64,000 bases of DNA from Manduca sexta (Eukaryota; Arthropoda; Insecta; Lepidoptera; Sphingidae): the NCBI RefSeq assembly GCF_014839805.1, contig NC_051135.1, positions 12,093,291 to 12,157,290 of the forward strand, written 5' to 3'. The notes beneath the pieces were generated by a model, which worked only from the letters and a program-made list of their open reading frames with translations, searched no databases and was not told where the DNA came from. Position 1 is the first letter of the stretch. Every line of letters starts with the position of its first letter. The translations under genes were made by a program, and so were the position numbers. Positions 21,746-32,659 of this stretch are shown in pieces.

Positions 21746-23597
21746 GCGCGCGCGTTTTCAGCCCTTTTAAAAAACGTCTTGCGTATGCGCACCCCTGCCT
21801 GCTTGTTATGTTCTTCAAATCTAGTTTCAAATATTATTTATGTCTATATTTAGGTAAACGAGGTATTGCGGTTCGATATTTATCTCACAACAAATGTATG
21901 ACAATTGTTTGTATCATCTGCAAATATTTGTTCTGGATATGGGTATTTTGATGTACTGACTAGCAGTTTATTTATTGAATTAATTTATTTTACCTGGTAT
22001 TGCCCCGGCGCGATACTTATAGGACATAAGTTTTAGAAATCATTGGTTATTGTTTTTAATGATATACAATTTTTTCACCTTACCAAACCTTAAATCAGTG
22101 TTTTGTTACTTCCTTATGTAATAATTAAAAAATCACAGAGAGGAAACATAAGGTTAATGAAATGAAATATATAATATTATTTAATGGACGTTTACTGCTG
22201 AGCTTCTTGTTTGAACTATTAGTATTGAATTTTGGCGGTCTCCACACGCGTGCTTTAAAAAATTTGATATTTTGTGATGGTCACATGGTACTAAACCATT
22301 GTAGGGTTAACACAAAATAAAATGTTGGTTTTATCAAATTTTCAATGTTCGTTGAAATAAGTAAATGTATTTATTGAAATGTTCGATGAATATCTGTAGT
22401 TACACAGATTTTGTATTATTTATTTTTTATTTAAAGTGAATTTAAATTAATAAAAATGCATGGAAATTTTAAATAACTTCTCGCTCTGCTTGTATTGAGT
22501 ACAATGGGACTCTATAATCTGCCCTCTTTGGCATGGAAGCGTGAATTTATGTTGACACTGCACTCATAAAAATTTGTCGTCTAAATCCTATATAGTAACA
22601 AAGCTTATTTATTAAATTATTCTTCACACAGTTGATCGAATTTAAATAACATATAACAATGCGGAATGTTCTGACTTAATACGAGTGTCGTAAGTTAATG
22701 TTTGTATGTGATGCATACTTATGAAATGTGGTTCTAAAATCTAACATAGTATTAGATGTATCATGTAGTGCTAAAAATTGTAATAATAAAAAATATGGAT
22801 CTGTGATCCTATGGAAAGTTATCAACTAAATTAAATTTACAAATAAAATGATGATATTGGAAAATAGTCTTTAAATTGTAGGGGAGAAGTATTATGTTTT
22901 TTGTATTGTTACATGAAAATTTAATCATTATTAGTGATTACTAGTTAAAAATTAGAATTTGTTGCATTATTTGTGAAAATATTGGAATTATATGTGACGA
23001 TTAATAAATTTAAGAAATAACAATTAACCCAAAAATAAATTTAATTTAATTTGTTGCAGCAAAATTCATATTAATGTAATGACGAGTGTGTGTGGTGTTT
23101 CGAACGCATAATGTTATAGGTTATGAATATAAAAATATAACTGTAATATAATTTTTATACATTCCAAATGTAATTTATTAATTGATGAAAATATGAGTTT
23201 TAAAATAAATAAGATTATTTAGAGATAATATAATAATTATTATAATGTTACCAAAGGAACAATTTATTGTATATTAACATCATAAATATTAAAATATTCA
23301 AAAATGGAATGTTCGTCAAAGGTTGCCTTAAGGTTTATGAAGCGATTGTGATCAGGGCTTAAAGGGAATGAATATCGGTGAATATGGTAATGCAATATTT
23401 ATTATTGTTTTAATGTAAAATAATCAACGTGCATATTTTTGAAAGTTGTTTAGAATTGTATTGTCGAATTTTTAATAACAAATATTAAACTATACTACGT
23501 TTTTATTTAGATTACCTTATATTTATGTATTAATCCAGCCAAAAATATAAAAAACATGAAATAATTAGGATTAATTATGACATTTGTTGATTTCCAG
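21746..23597. other. AT-rich spacer, nothing recognised
   Basis: Nearly 1.9 kb of very AT-rich DNA. No FLYWCH exon, RNA gene or family repeat seen on either strand. Confidence 0.4.
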
Positions 23598-23839
23598 GCA
23601 CCGTAATAACAATGTCTAATGGCTCCAAGGCTTTGTTGTACCAGAAATACACGTACAACCGGCGGAAGAAAGCAACTGACAATTGTTGGAGATGGTATTG
23701 CACGGACTATCATAGGCGATGTGCTAAATCTATTGTTACCGATACAGATAACGTTGTAGTCCATTCCGCGAATGAACACAATCATCCACCGCCTAAATTG
23801 ATTGGAAGCAGCGAGGGAATTTATATTAAAGTACGTTAG
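23598..23839 (+). CDS. mod(mdg4): FLYWCH terminal exon 16, tailed
   Basis: Acceptor gatttccag ends at 23597; entry gc then 79 codons to TAG. Motifs: S-N-G-S-K-A-L-L-Y-Q-K-Y-T-Y, R-W-Y-C, R-C-A-K-S (the K/A order swapped relative to C-K-A), E-H-N-H-P-P-P-K-L, ending G-I-Y-I-K-V-R. The pseudogene at 25604 is its paralogue. Confidence 0.9.
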
Positions 23840-24123
23840 GTCCGCCTAGTGGTATCATTTATGGAAGGATTTCGGTTTCACTCAGATTTGGCAACATTTT
23901 GTACGACTAAGATTTGGTTGAGATAAGGTTTGATACAGAGCGTGATTGTAAACGCCTAATATTTATTGGTGAAGGTTTTGGTTTGAATCTCAGATCGGGA
24001 AGAATTTTATGTGGGTTTTAATAGTTTGTTTGGACAGATCTCCAGTTTTGACGGTAGGTTTAAAAGAGCTTTAAATTGTATTATTATTATATATTACTAA
24101 GCTTGTACTCGATCTTGTAAAAG

Positions 24124-24440
24124 TGGCGATAGCCTAGTTGGGTGTGGAACGGACTGTGAAGACGAATGTCCGCAGGTTCAAATCTCAAGGGCACACACCT
24201 CTGACTTTTCTAAAAATCATGTGTGTATTCTTTGTGAATTTATCGTTCGCTTTAACGGTGAAGGAAAACATCGTGAGGAAACCTGCACATCTGAGAAGTT
24301 CTCTATAGGAATTTCGAAGGTGTGTGAAGTCTACCAATCCGCACTAGGCCAGCGTGGTGGACTAAGGCCTAATCCCTCTCAGTAGTAGAGGAGGCCCGTG
24401 CTCAGCAGTGGGCGAGTATATAATACAGGGCTGATATTAT
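24124..24440 (+). repeat. tRNA-headed SINE, full length
   Basis: Same family as at 3398, with A box (gatagcctagttggg) and B box (ggttcaaatctc) in the head and gctgatatta at the 3' end. Confidence 0.85.
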
Positions 24441-25037
24441 TAAGCTTGTACTCAATTGAATATGAGATTAAGCCGAGTACGAATAGTCAAAAATATTTGG
24501 CCCATTTCTTGTAAAAAGAGTATATCTCAAAGTAAATTCACGCAACGAAAAGGTTTTTACGAAATATTGTTACGAAATTTTTTATTTCTCTTTCTCTTTC
24601 ATTTTTATTTATGTTTATCTTAATGTTCGTAATTTTTTTTTATTATTATTTCAAAGAACATTTGTATTAAGACAAAAAAAAAAACAGATGAAAGAGAAAC
24701 CTTTTTCGTTTCGTACCTTTATTTTGGGAAATACTTAAAGACGAAGTTCAATATTTTCTGCAACATGTTTACTTGAAAAATTATATTGTGCCAACCCCAC
24801 ACTGGAGTGGAATAACGGCAGCTAGGAGACTATGTAATTTATAATTAAAATAGGTTACGAAGAGAGTGTGCTGTACCGTAGTAGATATCAGAAATTATTT
24901 TCATTAGTAAAATTTTATAAGAGCATTGCGTGTAATTCGATGACATTCCATATGTATTGAATACATACTTCACTTTTTAAAAAATAAATTATAATTTATA
25001 AATATTTTTTTTATTGGTATGCACTATGTAGTATGTA

Positions 25038-25277
25038 GAAATGGAGATACCGTAGTTGGGAGTGGAACGAACTGCCAAAGCGAATGTCCGCAGGTTGAAA
25101 ACAAAAGAACAGGCATCTTCGATTTTTCTAAAATTATGTGTGTATTCTTTGTGTATTATCATTTTTTTATACGGTAAACGAAAAAATCGTGTGGGAACCT
25201 GCATACCTGAGAAGTTCAGTGTAAGAATTTTAAGGGTATGTTAGGTCAGCCAATGCGCACCAGGCCAGCGTGGTGGG
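25038..25277 (+). repeat. tRNA-headed SINE, diverged copy
   Basis: Recognisable blocks accgtagttgggagtggaac, cgaatgtccgcaggttg and ggccagcgtggtggg, with many substitutions and a lost 3' end. Older than the other copies. Confidence 0.7.
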
Positions 25278-25603
25278 TTATTGTAAAGTGTTATTTCCAA
25301 GTAGATAAGTATGTGGTTTCCTTTAGTAACGCGATGTAAAAATACCTTGTATAAATATTAAATACCAGTGCTGTGGTTCGCTCGCGGCTTGTGCTCAATG
25401 GAACCCTACTCACACCATGATGTTTGGGGAAGATAAACTACTAAATTTGCAATTCTGTTTTTTTGTTCGTTTTTTATTTCATTGTTATTTATTTTATGTG
25501 TACTGCTGTTAGTGCGATTCTTTTGTTTTTATAATTTCTTTATCTTTATGTCATGATGCGGATGAATGATGAATTTGTATAATATAAAATTCTTTCGTGT
25601 TTG

Positions 25604-25847
25604 AATTATAATAACAATGGATAATGGTTCCATGGCGTTGTTGTACGACCGATATTCATACAACCGTCGGAGCAGGGCTTCGGACAACCGCTTGCGATAG
25701 TACTGTGCTGACTATCACAGAGGTTGTTTTAAATCTATAATAACTAACTACGATTTAGTTGCAGTTCAGACAGTTAATGAGCATAGTCACGCACCCCCGA
25801 AACTGATTCGGACAAGTGGCGGAATATATGTTAAAATTCGTAATTAA
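25604..25847 (+). pseudogene. FLYWCH exon with W-to-stop and lost acceptor
   Basis: Aligns across its length with the exon at 23598: N-G-S-M-A-L-L-Y-D-R-Y-S-Y-N-R-R, then C-A-D-Y-H-R-G-C-F-K-S, E-H-S-H-A-P-P-K-L-I and G-I-Y-V-K-I-R. The frame is intact except for TAG at 25698-25700 exactly where the zinc-finger tryptophan (TGG) belongs. The paralogue's acceptor ttccag reads ttgaat here, so normal splicing into it is also lost. Recent inactivation. Confidence 0.85.
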
Positions 25848-25929
25848 GAGTATTTTTTTATGGACGATTAAGTTTTACCTTATGTGCCTTTAGTTGTTAG
25901 TATATGTTTAAATTAAACTATTTTATGGT

Positions 25930-26070
25930 CACGGGGGGGATTGAACCATGAAGGCTGCAAAGTCTTCGAAACGTCGGGAGAAAAGTAAAATATTAAAACC
26001 GCGATAAAATTCGTAAAAAAGTTTAATTTAAATGTCTAACATTCGCGTAAATTTAAGTAATCATTATTGT
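25930..26070 (+). repeat. Dispersed repeat C copy, best preserved
   Basis: Runs from ggtcacggggggattgaacc through gaaggctgcaaagtcttcg, aaacgtcggga and ccgcgataaaattcgtaaaa to aacattcgcgtaaat. Matches 6505, 9235 and 10690, and 3728 in reverse. Confidence 0.6.
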
Positions 26071-26450
26071 TAGTATATGGTTATACAGAATTTGTCTTTG
26101 GAAATACGAACTCTCGAGCGATCAATGGGCTTGCATTTCAACACGAATAATACATATGGTATATGGGCTACAAATTCAATATGTCATGTTGCAAAATACA
26201 TTGCTGTACTGTATGCTGTTGTTACTAACGTTTACTTCCAGTCAAATATACGTTTGTATTTTAAATAATGTAATGTTTAATATCACGTATTTCAAAGGTC
26301 GATGCTTTTATAGACCTTTACTTTGAAGATAATTTTGGACCTATTGAAAGTCTCAAAAGCAGACAAAAACAACAGAAAAAAAAGCATTTCACACTTCATT
26401 TGTTTGATAAGAACGATTCAGTGATGTTAAAAGTAAATTTTATTTTGCAG

Positions 26451-26641
26451 TTCCAAAATTCGTAATGACTGCCTTCAGTCAGACTGCAATACAGATCGAC
26501 CATTTTAGGTTCGTGAAGGATTATCAGAATGGAAACAAAACTAGATGGCGCTGTGCTAAGAAAAAGATCAACTGCAAGGCGGCCCTTACTACAATAGACG
26601 ACATCATCGTCAAACTTACCGGCAACCATAACCATTTCTGA
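26451..26641 (+). CDS. mod(mdg4): FLYWCH terminal exon 17, untailed
   Basis: Acceptor tattttgcag ends at 26450; two bases then 62 codons to TGA. Motifs: F-S-Q-T-A-I-Q-I-D-H-F-R-F, R-W-R-C, N-C-K-A-A-L-T-T-I-D-D-I-I-V-K, N-H-N-H-F. The central block resembles exons at 7451 and 13181, far upstream, so this is a first-half-type exon sitting at the border of the second half. Confidence 0.89.
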
Positions 26642-27046
26642 GATTAGCTCTTATTTTTTTACACTTAAAGCTGATTTTTCAACTGCCAGGTATCTATCAA
26701 ACGAATATCATTGGAACTGAGACATAATCTACAGAGAATAAGGCAGATATTACTTTAAAAAATAGTTTTATGGATTGAAAGATTAGTCTAGACAAAATGT
26801 AAATAAGCTTTAATTGATGATCTTATTATTGTTTAAAAAATTGTGTACATATCGTTATAAATTTATTTATAATTATGTGTGTTTTTATTAAGATGTTTTC
26901 CATAATTTCATTTGCATTTTTAAATAGTTGTCTTTGGTTTTTACAGTTTTTTATTATCTATCTATTGACTGGTGTTCTTAAAATAATTGGGCTGCTTTTT
27001 CTTTAACTCTTTTTGTCCATTTTATGCCACATTATTTTCATATGAG

Positions 27047-27181
27047 TCGGAGGTTAATCCAGACGAAGTGCGTTCCTTACAATTTTTAAAACCTAATTGT
27101 ATAACAGAAGTTCGGAAAACTACTTATGGAGTCTTTTATGGAAGGGGGATACTAGACCTTAATAACATTAGTAATAATTTG
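27047..27181 (+). other. Candidate 45-codon internal exon (unproven)
   Basis: An open stretch bounded by an AG (catatgag, weak pyrimidine tract) and a strong donor ttg|gtaagt at 27181/27182, phase 0 at both ends. The product (S-E-V-N-P-D-E-V-R-S ... G-V-F-Y-G-R-G-I-L-D-L) is not FLYWCH and I do not recognise it. Its phase does not fit the exon at 27309, so if real it belongs to another transcript. It may be chance. Confidence 0.22.
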
Positions 27182-27308
27182 GTAAGTACCCAATTAAATC
27201 TTTATTTCACATAGAAAATCACATTTATAATACCTCTGTATCTTTTTAATGGACACTTAAAACTGACATACTTATGGCTTATAAAATAACGTCCAAATTC
27301 CCTTACAG

Positions 27309-27523
27309 TAAGTTTTGTTCGCAACAAGTCAGGGAAGCCGATTGCGATAGTCAACGAGTACTCGTTCTACCGCGCTACTCAGGGCTTGAAGAATGAGGTG
27401 TGGCGCTGCACGCGCTGGGGGAAGTGCTTCGCTCGCGTCATCTTCAGCAGGCAAGGGTTCATCGTCGATCTCACCAAGGAGCACAACCATCCGCCACCGG
27501 ATATTTTTAATGTTTACCAATAA
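27309..27523 (+). CDS. mod(mdg4): FLYWCH terminal exon 18, start of second-half type
   Basis: Acceptor cccttacag ends at 27308; two bases then 70 codons to TAA. Motifs: S-F-V-R-N-K-S-G-K-P-I-A-I-V-N-E-Y-S-F-Y, V-W-R-C, K-C-F-A-R, E-H-N-H-P-P-P. The tail ends DIFNVYQ instead of the standard G-V-Y-(I/M)-(R/K)-L. Markedly GC-rich in its second half. First exon with the V-(R/K)-N...G-K start that holds to the window end. Confidence 0.89.
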
Positions 27524-28894
27524 CGGCTTTGTCATAGAGTTTGAATTCGATTACTTGTTAGTAAATTTTGCACGATGAGCACGAAAGGGTATGCCAAAAT
27601 AATCAGCATTGAATGTTATTATTAGAAAGAGATGATAGAATCGCTTTACTGATGTTTCTTGAGCGGACTTGATTCTTTTTTGTCTATATGTAATTTTATA
27701 GGCCGAGTATCTTGATTTGTATTAAATACAAACCAGACCATACGTTTAAGTACGGTCTTAGATTTTTAATTAGGTATTTGCGTTACTAGCTTGATTATGT
27801 TCGCGAGTAAGTGATCTGAATTTTGAGTAACTACAAGTAGTTAGATATAACACAAATAATTTTCTAAAAGATTAAGAGATAACAATATAAAAATCAAGTC
27901 GTTTCTGTACCTCATCACGTGTCTCTACAAATTTACAAAATGTTGACAGGAAAAAAAATCTCTCAGCCATAATATGTACAAAATAAATATTACTAAGTGA
28001 AAACTTGTTATAATAGCAGTACCTATATGATGGGATACATTCCGGAAAATTTCATCCTTCACCACTGGTACACTCAGTAAGGCGTCCTTGCCCAACGCTG
28101 AAGCTAAATCTCAACAAACGGTGATTTATTACAATGATTTTTTTACTTTTTCTTATATTGCGAAGGTTGTGTTTTTAACAGTCCCTAGATTTCTTGTGGT
28201 AGATAATTAAACAATTGAATCTTACCAGTATTATAAAAAAAAATAATAACAATCAGATTAGATGATTCTCTATGCCATGACACTAAGAGTGTTATTTGGT
28301 TGAGAATCGTTTGCGAAATTACTTTTACGGACAACTAGCTTTTGAGTAATTTCAGTTCCCTGTCGGGAAAAGGTAAATATTATATAGTTAAATATTTTTT
28401 TTTATATTTTTATATGTGCGAAGTGTAAAAAAATGCGAATGATGATTATATGTATTTTTATGTTTTCAGTAATTTGTTATTCGCACTGCCGAATTGTCAT
28501 AGATGTAAATATTGGTATGCAAATTAAATTATTACGAAATTCTACTTTGAGTTTTCCTTGATTTTATTCCTTATACTTGACATTCAATGGAAAATATGAA
28601 GCTTACTTAAGCCATAGATGTTATACTAAAAATCAAATGTAACAAAGTTCTTGAACGAACACTTAGTGTACAATTAACCATCAGAACAATAATATGTTAA
28701 ATATAAATGACTGCTACTAATATAAGGCATAGAAAATAGGGTGTATAAAATTTTCCATTTACCCTAAAAATTTACTTCGCTTGCGAACATCGTTGGCTCA
28801 GGGACCTTAAAGTATTGGTTTCCGAAATGCCTGCCCTGTATCCGCTTTTGACAGTTACTTGACTTCAGTTACTAACTAATCCTCTTTGTTTTAG
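27524..28894. other. Spacer, nothing recognised
   Basis: AT-rich, about 1.4 kb; no exon or family repeat found. Confidence 0.35.
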
Positions 28895-29085
28895 TGACTT
28901 GGATGCGCAAGAACGACCACACAATAGCGATTATCAACAACTATACTTTCTTTTGCGGTTTGCGCAAAACGACAGAACATGTGATATGGCAATGCTCTCA
29001 TGATAAATGCCAGGCAAATTTCGCCACTAGAGACAGGGTTATGGTCAGCATGAATATTTTGCACAATCATTCGTTACCCAGGTAA
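28895..29085 (+). CDS. mod(mdg4): FLYWCH exon 19 with embedded splice donor
   Basis: Acceptor ctctttgttttag ends at 28894; entry tg then T-W-M-R-K-N start, N-Y-T-F, I-W-Q-C, K-C-Q-A-N, L-H-N-H. Reading on gives S-L-P-R and TAA at 29083-29085, so the usual second-half tail is missing. The same bases form a strong donor, ccCAG|GTAAGG, after 29081 with a partial codon (ag) left over. The acceptor at 29402 supplies the one base needed and opens a zeste-like Myb/SANT domain. I infer two products: a short terminal form, and a FLYWCH plus SANT form. Confidence 0.85.
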
Positions 29086-29402
29086 GGCAATAAGGACTTT
29101 TTACACCATTCATGGAAATTAACTCTAACATTATGTATAAGAATGACATGTCGGGCGATTGACTTATTGATACTATATTATGTTATTCGCGTATAAAATT
29201 TATAATATCTTTGGCGTTAGCGATTATAGAAAGGCATCTTAGCTGCCCTTGGTTAATACCTCGTAAATGACCAAAAAATCCAAATTGTAATTTAAATTAT
29301 ACTCATTTTTTTATTGAAATTCTTCACTTTTTTGTCATTTATACGCTATTCACTACGCTAGTGACGTGATATTGCCCTATCCCCGATGTTACGTATTTTT
29401 AG

Positions 29403-29614
29403 CAACGGAGAAGTGAAGTTACGACGTCGTCGTGTCACTACGGACCAGTTGGAGGCCATGTTCCCAATTTTAAATTCGAACAAGGAATTTGCCCTTGGTT
29501 ATAACAAATCTGCAGAAGCGCGTGTGCTTTCAAAGCGGATGTGGAGATCCGTTGCAGAGGCGCTTAACTTTCAAAAAGAAGGTTCTGTTAAGGACTGGAG
29601 GGGATGGTCGAACC
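29403..29614 (+). CDS. Zeste-like Myb/SANT domain, exon A
   Basis: Acceptor acgtatttttag ends at 29402. The first base completes a Ser codon with ag from 29080-29081, then 70 codons: N-G-E-V-K-L-R-R-R-R-V-T-T-D-Q, N-K-E-F-A-L-G-Y-N-K-S, K-R-M-W-R-S-V-A-E-A-L-N and K-D-W-R-G-W-S-N. This is the N-terminal two thirds of the Myb/SANT-like (regulatory protein zeste type) DNA-binding domain common in insects. The only donor near its end, c|GTTAGT after 29614, leaves phase 1, while exon B begins in phase 0. An ATG at 29386 lies in the presumed intron and would be an alternative start. Confidence 0.75.
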
Positions 29615-29906
29615 GTTAGTATATTATAACCTTCAGTGCCAACTGGCGGAAAACAGAACGAAAAATTAAATTTTGTTCTTATTCAATTTTAATAGAGTCG
29701 AAAATTATGCAAAAAGCAGTTATTATATCATGCACCGATGTCAGTTTAGTTTGTATCACTTGCTTGCTATTTCAACTCAAGTTTATATTTTATGATGGTC
29801 GATATTTTATTATTATTAGTTCAAACACATTTTGGAACAATTCTCAGCTAGACGTGTACGTGATTAATTAAATTATCTAAATTCTCTGAAACTAAACTTC
29901 GTGCAG

Positions 29907-30086
29907 TACTGGGTTGATTACAAGGCGAAATTAAAGAAGAGAGCTGCAGCTCTACGTACATCCTGTAGCCGAAAAAGGAGAGGGCTGTCAGAGGACGTCC
30001 CACTTAACGAATTGGAGAAGAAATTTTTGGGACTTATAGGCGATGGAGTCGAACGCGGTTTGCCGCGTAAACAAGGCCGTCGAGCG
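29907..30086 (+). CDS. Zeste-like Myb/SANT domain, exon B
   Basis: Acceptor acttcgtgcag ends at 29906; 60 codons follow in phase 0: Y-W-V-D-Y-K-A-K-L-K-K-R-A-A-A-L, the last helix of the SANT-like domain, then a basic linker and L-N-E-L-E-K-K-F-L-G-L-I-G-D, a conserved segment after this domain in the family. It ends at a strong donor gcg|GTGAGT (30087). Together with exon A it covers the whole domain, but the two exons do not join in frame by the visible GT-AG sites. Confidence 0.75.
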
Positions 30087-30305
30087 GTGAGTATAATATA
30101 AAATAACAATATTTTAAAAAGCAACAATATTTTTTGCTCTACTTCTTCGAGGCATTAGCTATTATGAATGATAAAGCTTCAATTACTTCTCATCACGCTT
30201 ACCTAATATCGGTTGCGCTAATTCGTTTTGTCAATAGCCGCCATAATATATCATTACACCTAATCTTATGAGGTGTTAAAGAAATAAACTAATTATGACG
30301 GTGCC

Positions 30306-30323
30306 CGCCGCGAATTCGCGGCG
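30306..30323. other. 18-bp perfect GC palindrome
   Basis: CGCCGCGAATTCGCGGCG, an uninterrupted palindrome in AT-rich intronic DNA. Possible binding site for a dimeric protein, or chance. Confidence 0.5.
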
Positions 30324-30454
30324 CGTTTAAATAATATTTGGACTACAATAATATACTAAAATCACATTTATTTAATGCAAAAAATGCATGCATGTTTGAT
30401 TTAATCGTGATTTTAATAATTTATCTAATATTTAATATAATTAATAAATTTAAG

Positions 30455-30487
30455 GGTGGTGACAGCACTCCGACGGGTGATACCTGA
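30455..30487 (+). CDS. Possible last exon of the SANT transcript
   Basis: After AG at 30453-30454, ten codons (G-G-D-S-T-P-T-G-D-T) and TGA follow in phase 0, matching the phase-0 donor at 30086/30087. The acceptor has a poor pyrimidine tract (ttaataaatttaag), so this is only a candidate 3' end. Confidence 0.3.
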   Translation, partial: GGDSTPTGDT

Positions 30488-30798
30488 ATGGTCAAAATAT
30501 GAAAGAGAACTGGATTAAAGGAGAATCTATCTAAGTCATTATATCTCATATATAGCATTTTTTGGTATACAATATCGTAAATTAAATTATTGTAGCGATG
30601 AGGTAATGTTTCATTTAAATTATCTTGTATAGTTCGTTCCGAACGAAATTCTGAAATATTCCATTACTTTAGATTGGAAGTACCTTTGTACATATTCCCG
30701 TTGTATTGCAGACTCTTCCATCGGTAATTTTGGTTCTAGTATTAATCGGTGAAAATAATTGTATCCATCTTTATTCATTTATATTATTTTGTTTTTAG

Positions 30799-31028
30799 TG
30801 AATTGGGCGCGAAAAACAAACGGCAAGACGATAGCTATCTTTAAAAACTACACTTTTTATTGCGATTCGCGGTGCAAGACGACTGATATGTGGCTATGTT
30901 CGTCCTATAGCAAGTGTAAAGCGAAGTTCGTCACGACCAAAGACCGAGTGATATTGCGCATGAATGCTGTACATAATCATAGGCCCCCTAAATACACTTT
31001 GGACCGGGGAATGTATTTTAAACTTTAA
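30799..31028 (+). CDS. mod(mdg4): FLYWCH terminal exon 20, tailed
   Basis: Acceptor ttttgtttttag ends at 30798; entry tg then 75 codons to TAA. Motifs: N-W-A-R-K-T-N-G-K-T-I-A-I, N-Y-T-F-Y-C, M-W-L-C, K-C-K-A-K, V-H-N-H-R-P-P-K-Y, ending R-G-M-Y-F-K-L. Its core is closest to the exon at 28895 (D-R-V-x(4)-N-x-x-H-N-H), suggesting that pair arose by duplication around the SANT exons. Confidence 0.9.
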
Positions 31029-32090
31029 TGGATTTTTATTATATTGTGTATTATATAGTTTATACCTGTTAGTATAGAGTTTAATATACAGGGTGTTGCG
31101 GAAAGGTGGTAGTAACAACAAATGAACATTTATTAAAACGGAATTAGAGCTGGTATAATTATATCAATAAGAAATTCAAAGTTCTGTTTCGTTTGTTATC
31201 TTACCAGTAAGCTTTGCCTTTTTAAATGCTGTTAATGTATTCCAACTTATTGTAACATCCTTTATAACTATGTATAAGTCATAACAATATCTGATAGAGT
31301 TATGCGTTCAACAATTAAGGTTATTACGTTTCTGAATACTCACTTCATGTGCTTTCCTTGTTCTTTATTGGTCAACAGTTAAGGTATTTATAAATCAATC
31401 ACAAATATATATTTTCAGACTATGTTGCGCAGGCGGCGAAGATTAGCCTAGCGCAGAACAGCCTTTGTTATTTGTAATGTATGCCGATGTAATAAGATTC
31501 AAAATTGTACAGGCATGTCTATGGTAATCTGTGCTATGTCTAATTCATATTAGGGATCAGTATTCAATTTGGTGTGTGCTGCGCTGCGCTTCGTCACCTG
31601 CGCATCAGTAGGCGGTCACAGTAATACATGTACTTTAAATTTATTGATGGAATAAATAGTATTTGGAAAATATATTGATTGTTTCTAAATAAGGTTGTTT
31701 TTTGGTTAAAATTGTAATATTGTAGTGTTGTTTTTTTAATATGTAACTAAATGGCGATATGAGCATATCGCTCGTCTAATAATACGCGCTGTTCACGCAC
31801 TGTTACAGCGTCCAATAAAACTTTGTAAGCAATTTAACAGTAAGGTCAATTGGGTCGTTTTGAGTCGTTCAGGTCAGAGATTCGTCGGTAAGGTGTCATA
31901 TTTAGGGTAGTTGAAACAGCAATCGGAAGTATGACCTCGCTCGCGGCTTTGGCGAGCCTTTGTCTCGAAGAGGTAACAATGGATCAGCTGGTCTGTAACT
32001 TCAGCCGAAGTAGACACACTGCAATTTAAAAAAATAAATAGCTATAGGTCTTTTACTCGAATTTCATGTTTTAATAATACTCCTTTACAG
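31029..32090. other. Spacer, nothing recognised
   Basis: Includes small CpG-richer patches near 31415-31450 and 31575-31625 that look like repeat debris. No exon seen. Confidence 0.35.
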
Positions 32091-32317
32091 TTCAATGGGT
32101 GTATAATAAGAAAGGCAAGGAATTGGCATTAGTGGACGGCTTCGCGTTCTACCGTGCTGCAAGCTCCATGACTACAGACGTTTGGAGGTGTCTCCGGCGC
32201 ATGTGCAAGGCTCGTTTTACCACCAGTAAAAACAAAATCTTCATCCGCGGTCAATGGCAGCATGCTCATCTTCCAGTGCCCTATCATATATTTAACGGCG
32301 TGTATATGCGATTATAG
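32091..32317 (+). CDS. mod(mdg4): FLYWCH terminal exon 21, tailed
   Basis: Acceptor ctcctttacag ends at 32090; entry tt then 74 codons to TAG. Motifs: Q-W-V-Y-N-K-K-G-K-E-L-A-L-V, F-A-F-Y-R, V-W-R-C-L-R-R-M-C-K-A-R-F-T-T, Q-H-A-H, ending N-G-V-Y-M-R-L. Near-identical core to exons at 34089 and 38627: a local duplication cluster with the K-G-K-E-L-A signature. Confidence 0.91.
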
Positions 32318-32659
32318 GCTTTAAATTCATTAGATACTGTGATGGTTAACATATACCCCTGAAAATGGTAAGAAAGGTGATGCTATATATCGCAGCCTTA
32401 GACCTAAAGTAACATAACACAAAAAAGACGATTTGTGGGAAACAAATAAAAAAGATTTGATAACAATAAGGCAGCAAATTTGGCAGTCGCGTCTTGAGAA
32501 TCTGTTTCAATTTTATAATTTTGTCTTTCTCGTCACAGGGTTATAGAGTTTGCTTTAGAAGGTCGTTTTTAATAAAATTAGAAAATATGTAAATTTTGAG
32601 TTAGGTCACTTTAGATCTAAGGGTGTGATATACATATAAGACGACTTAGATATTCATTT

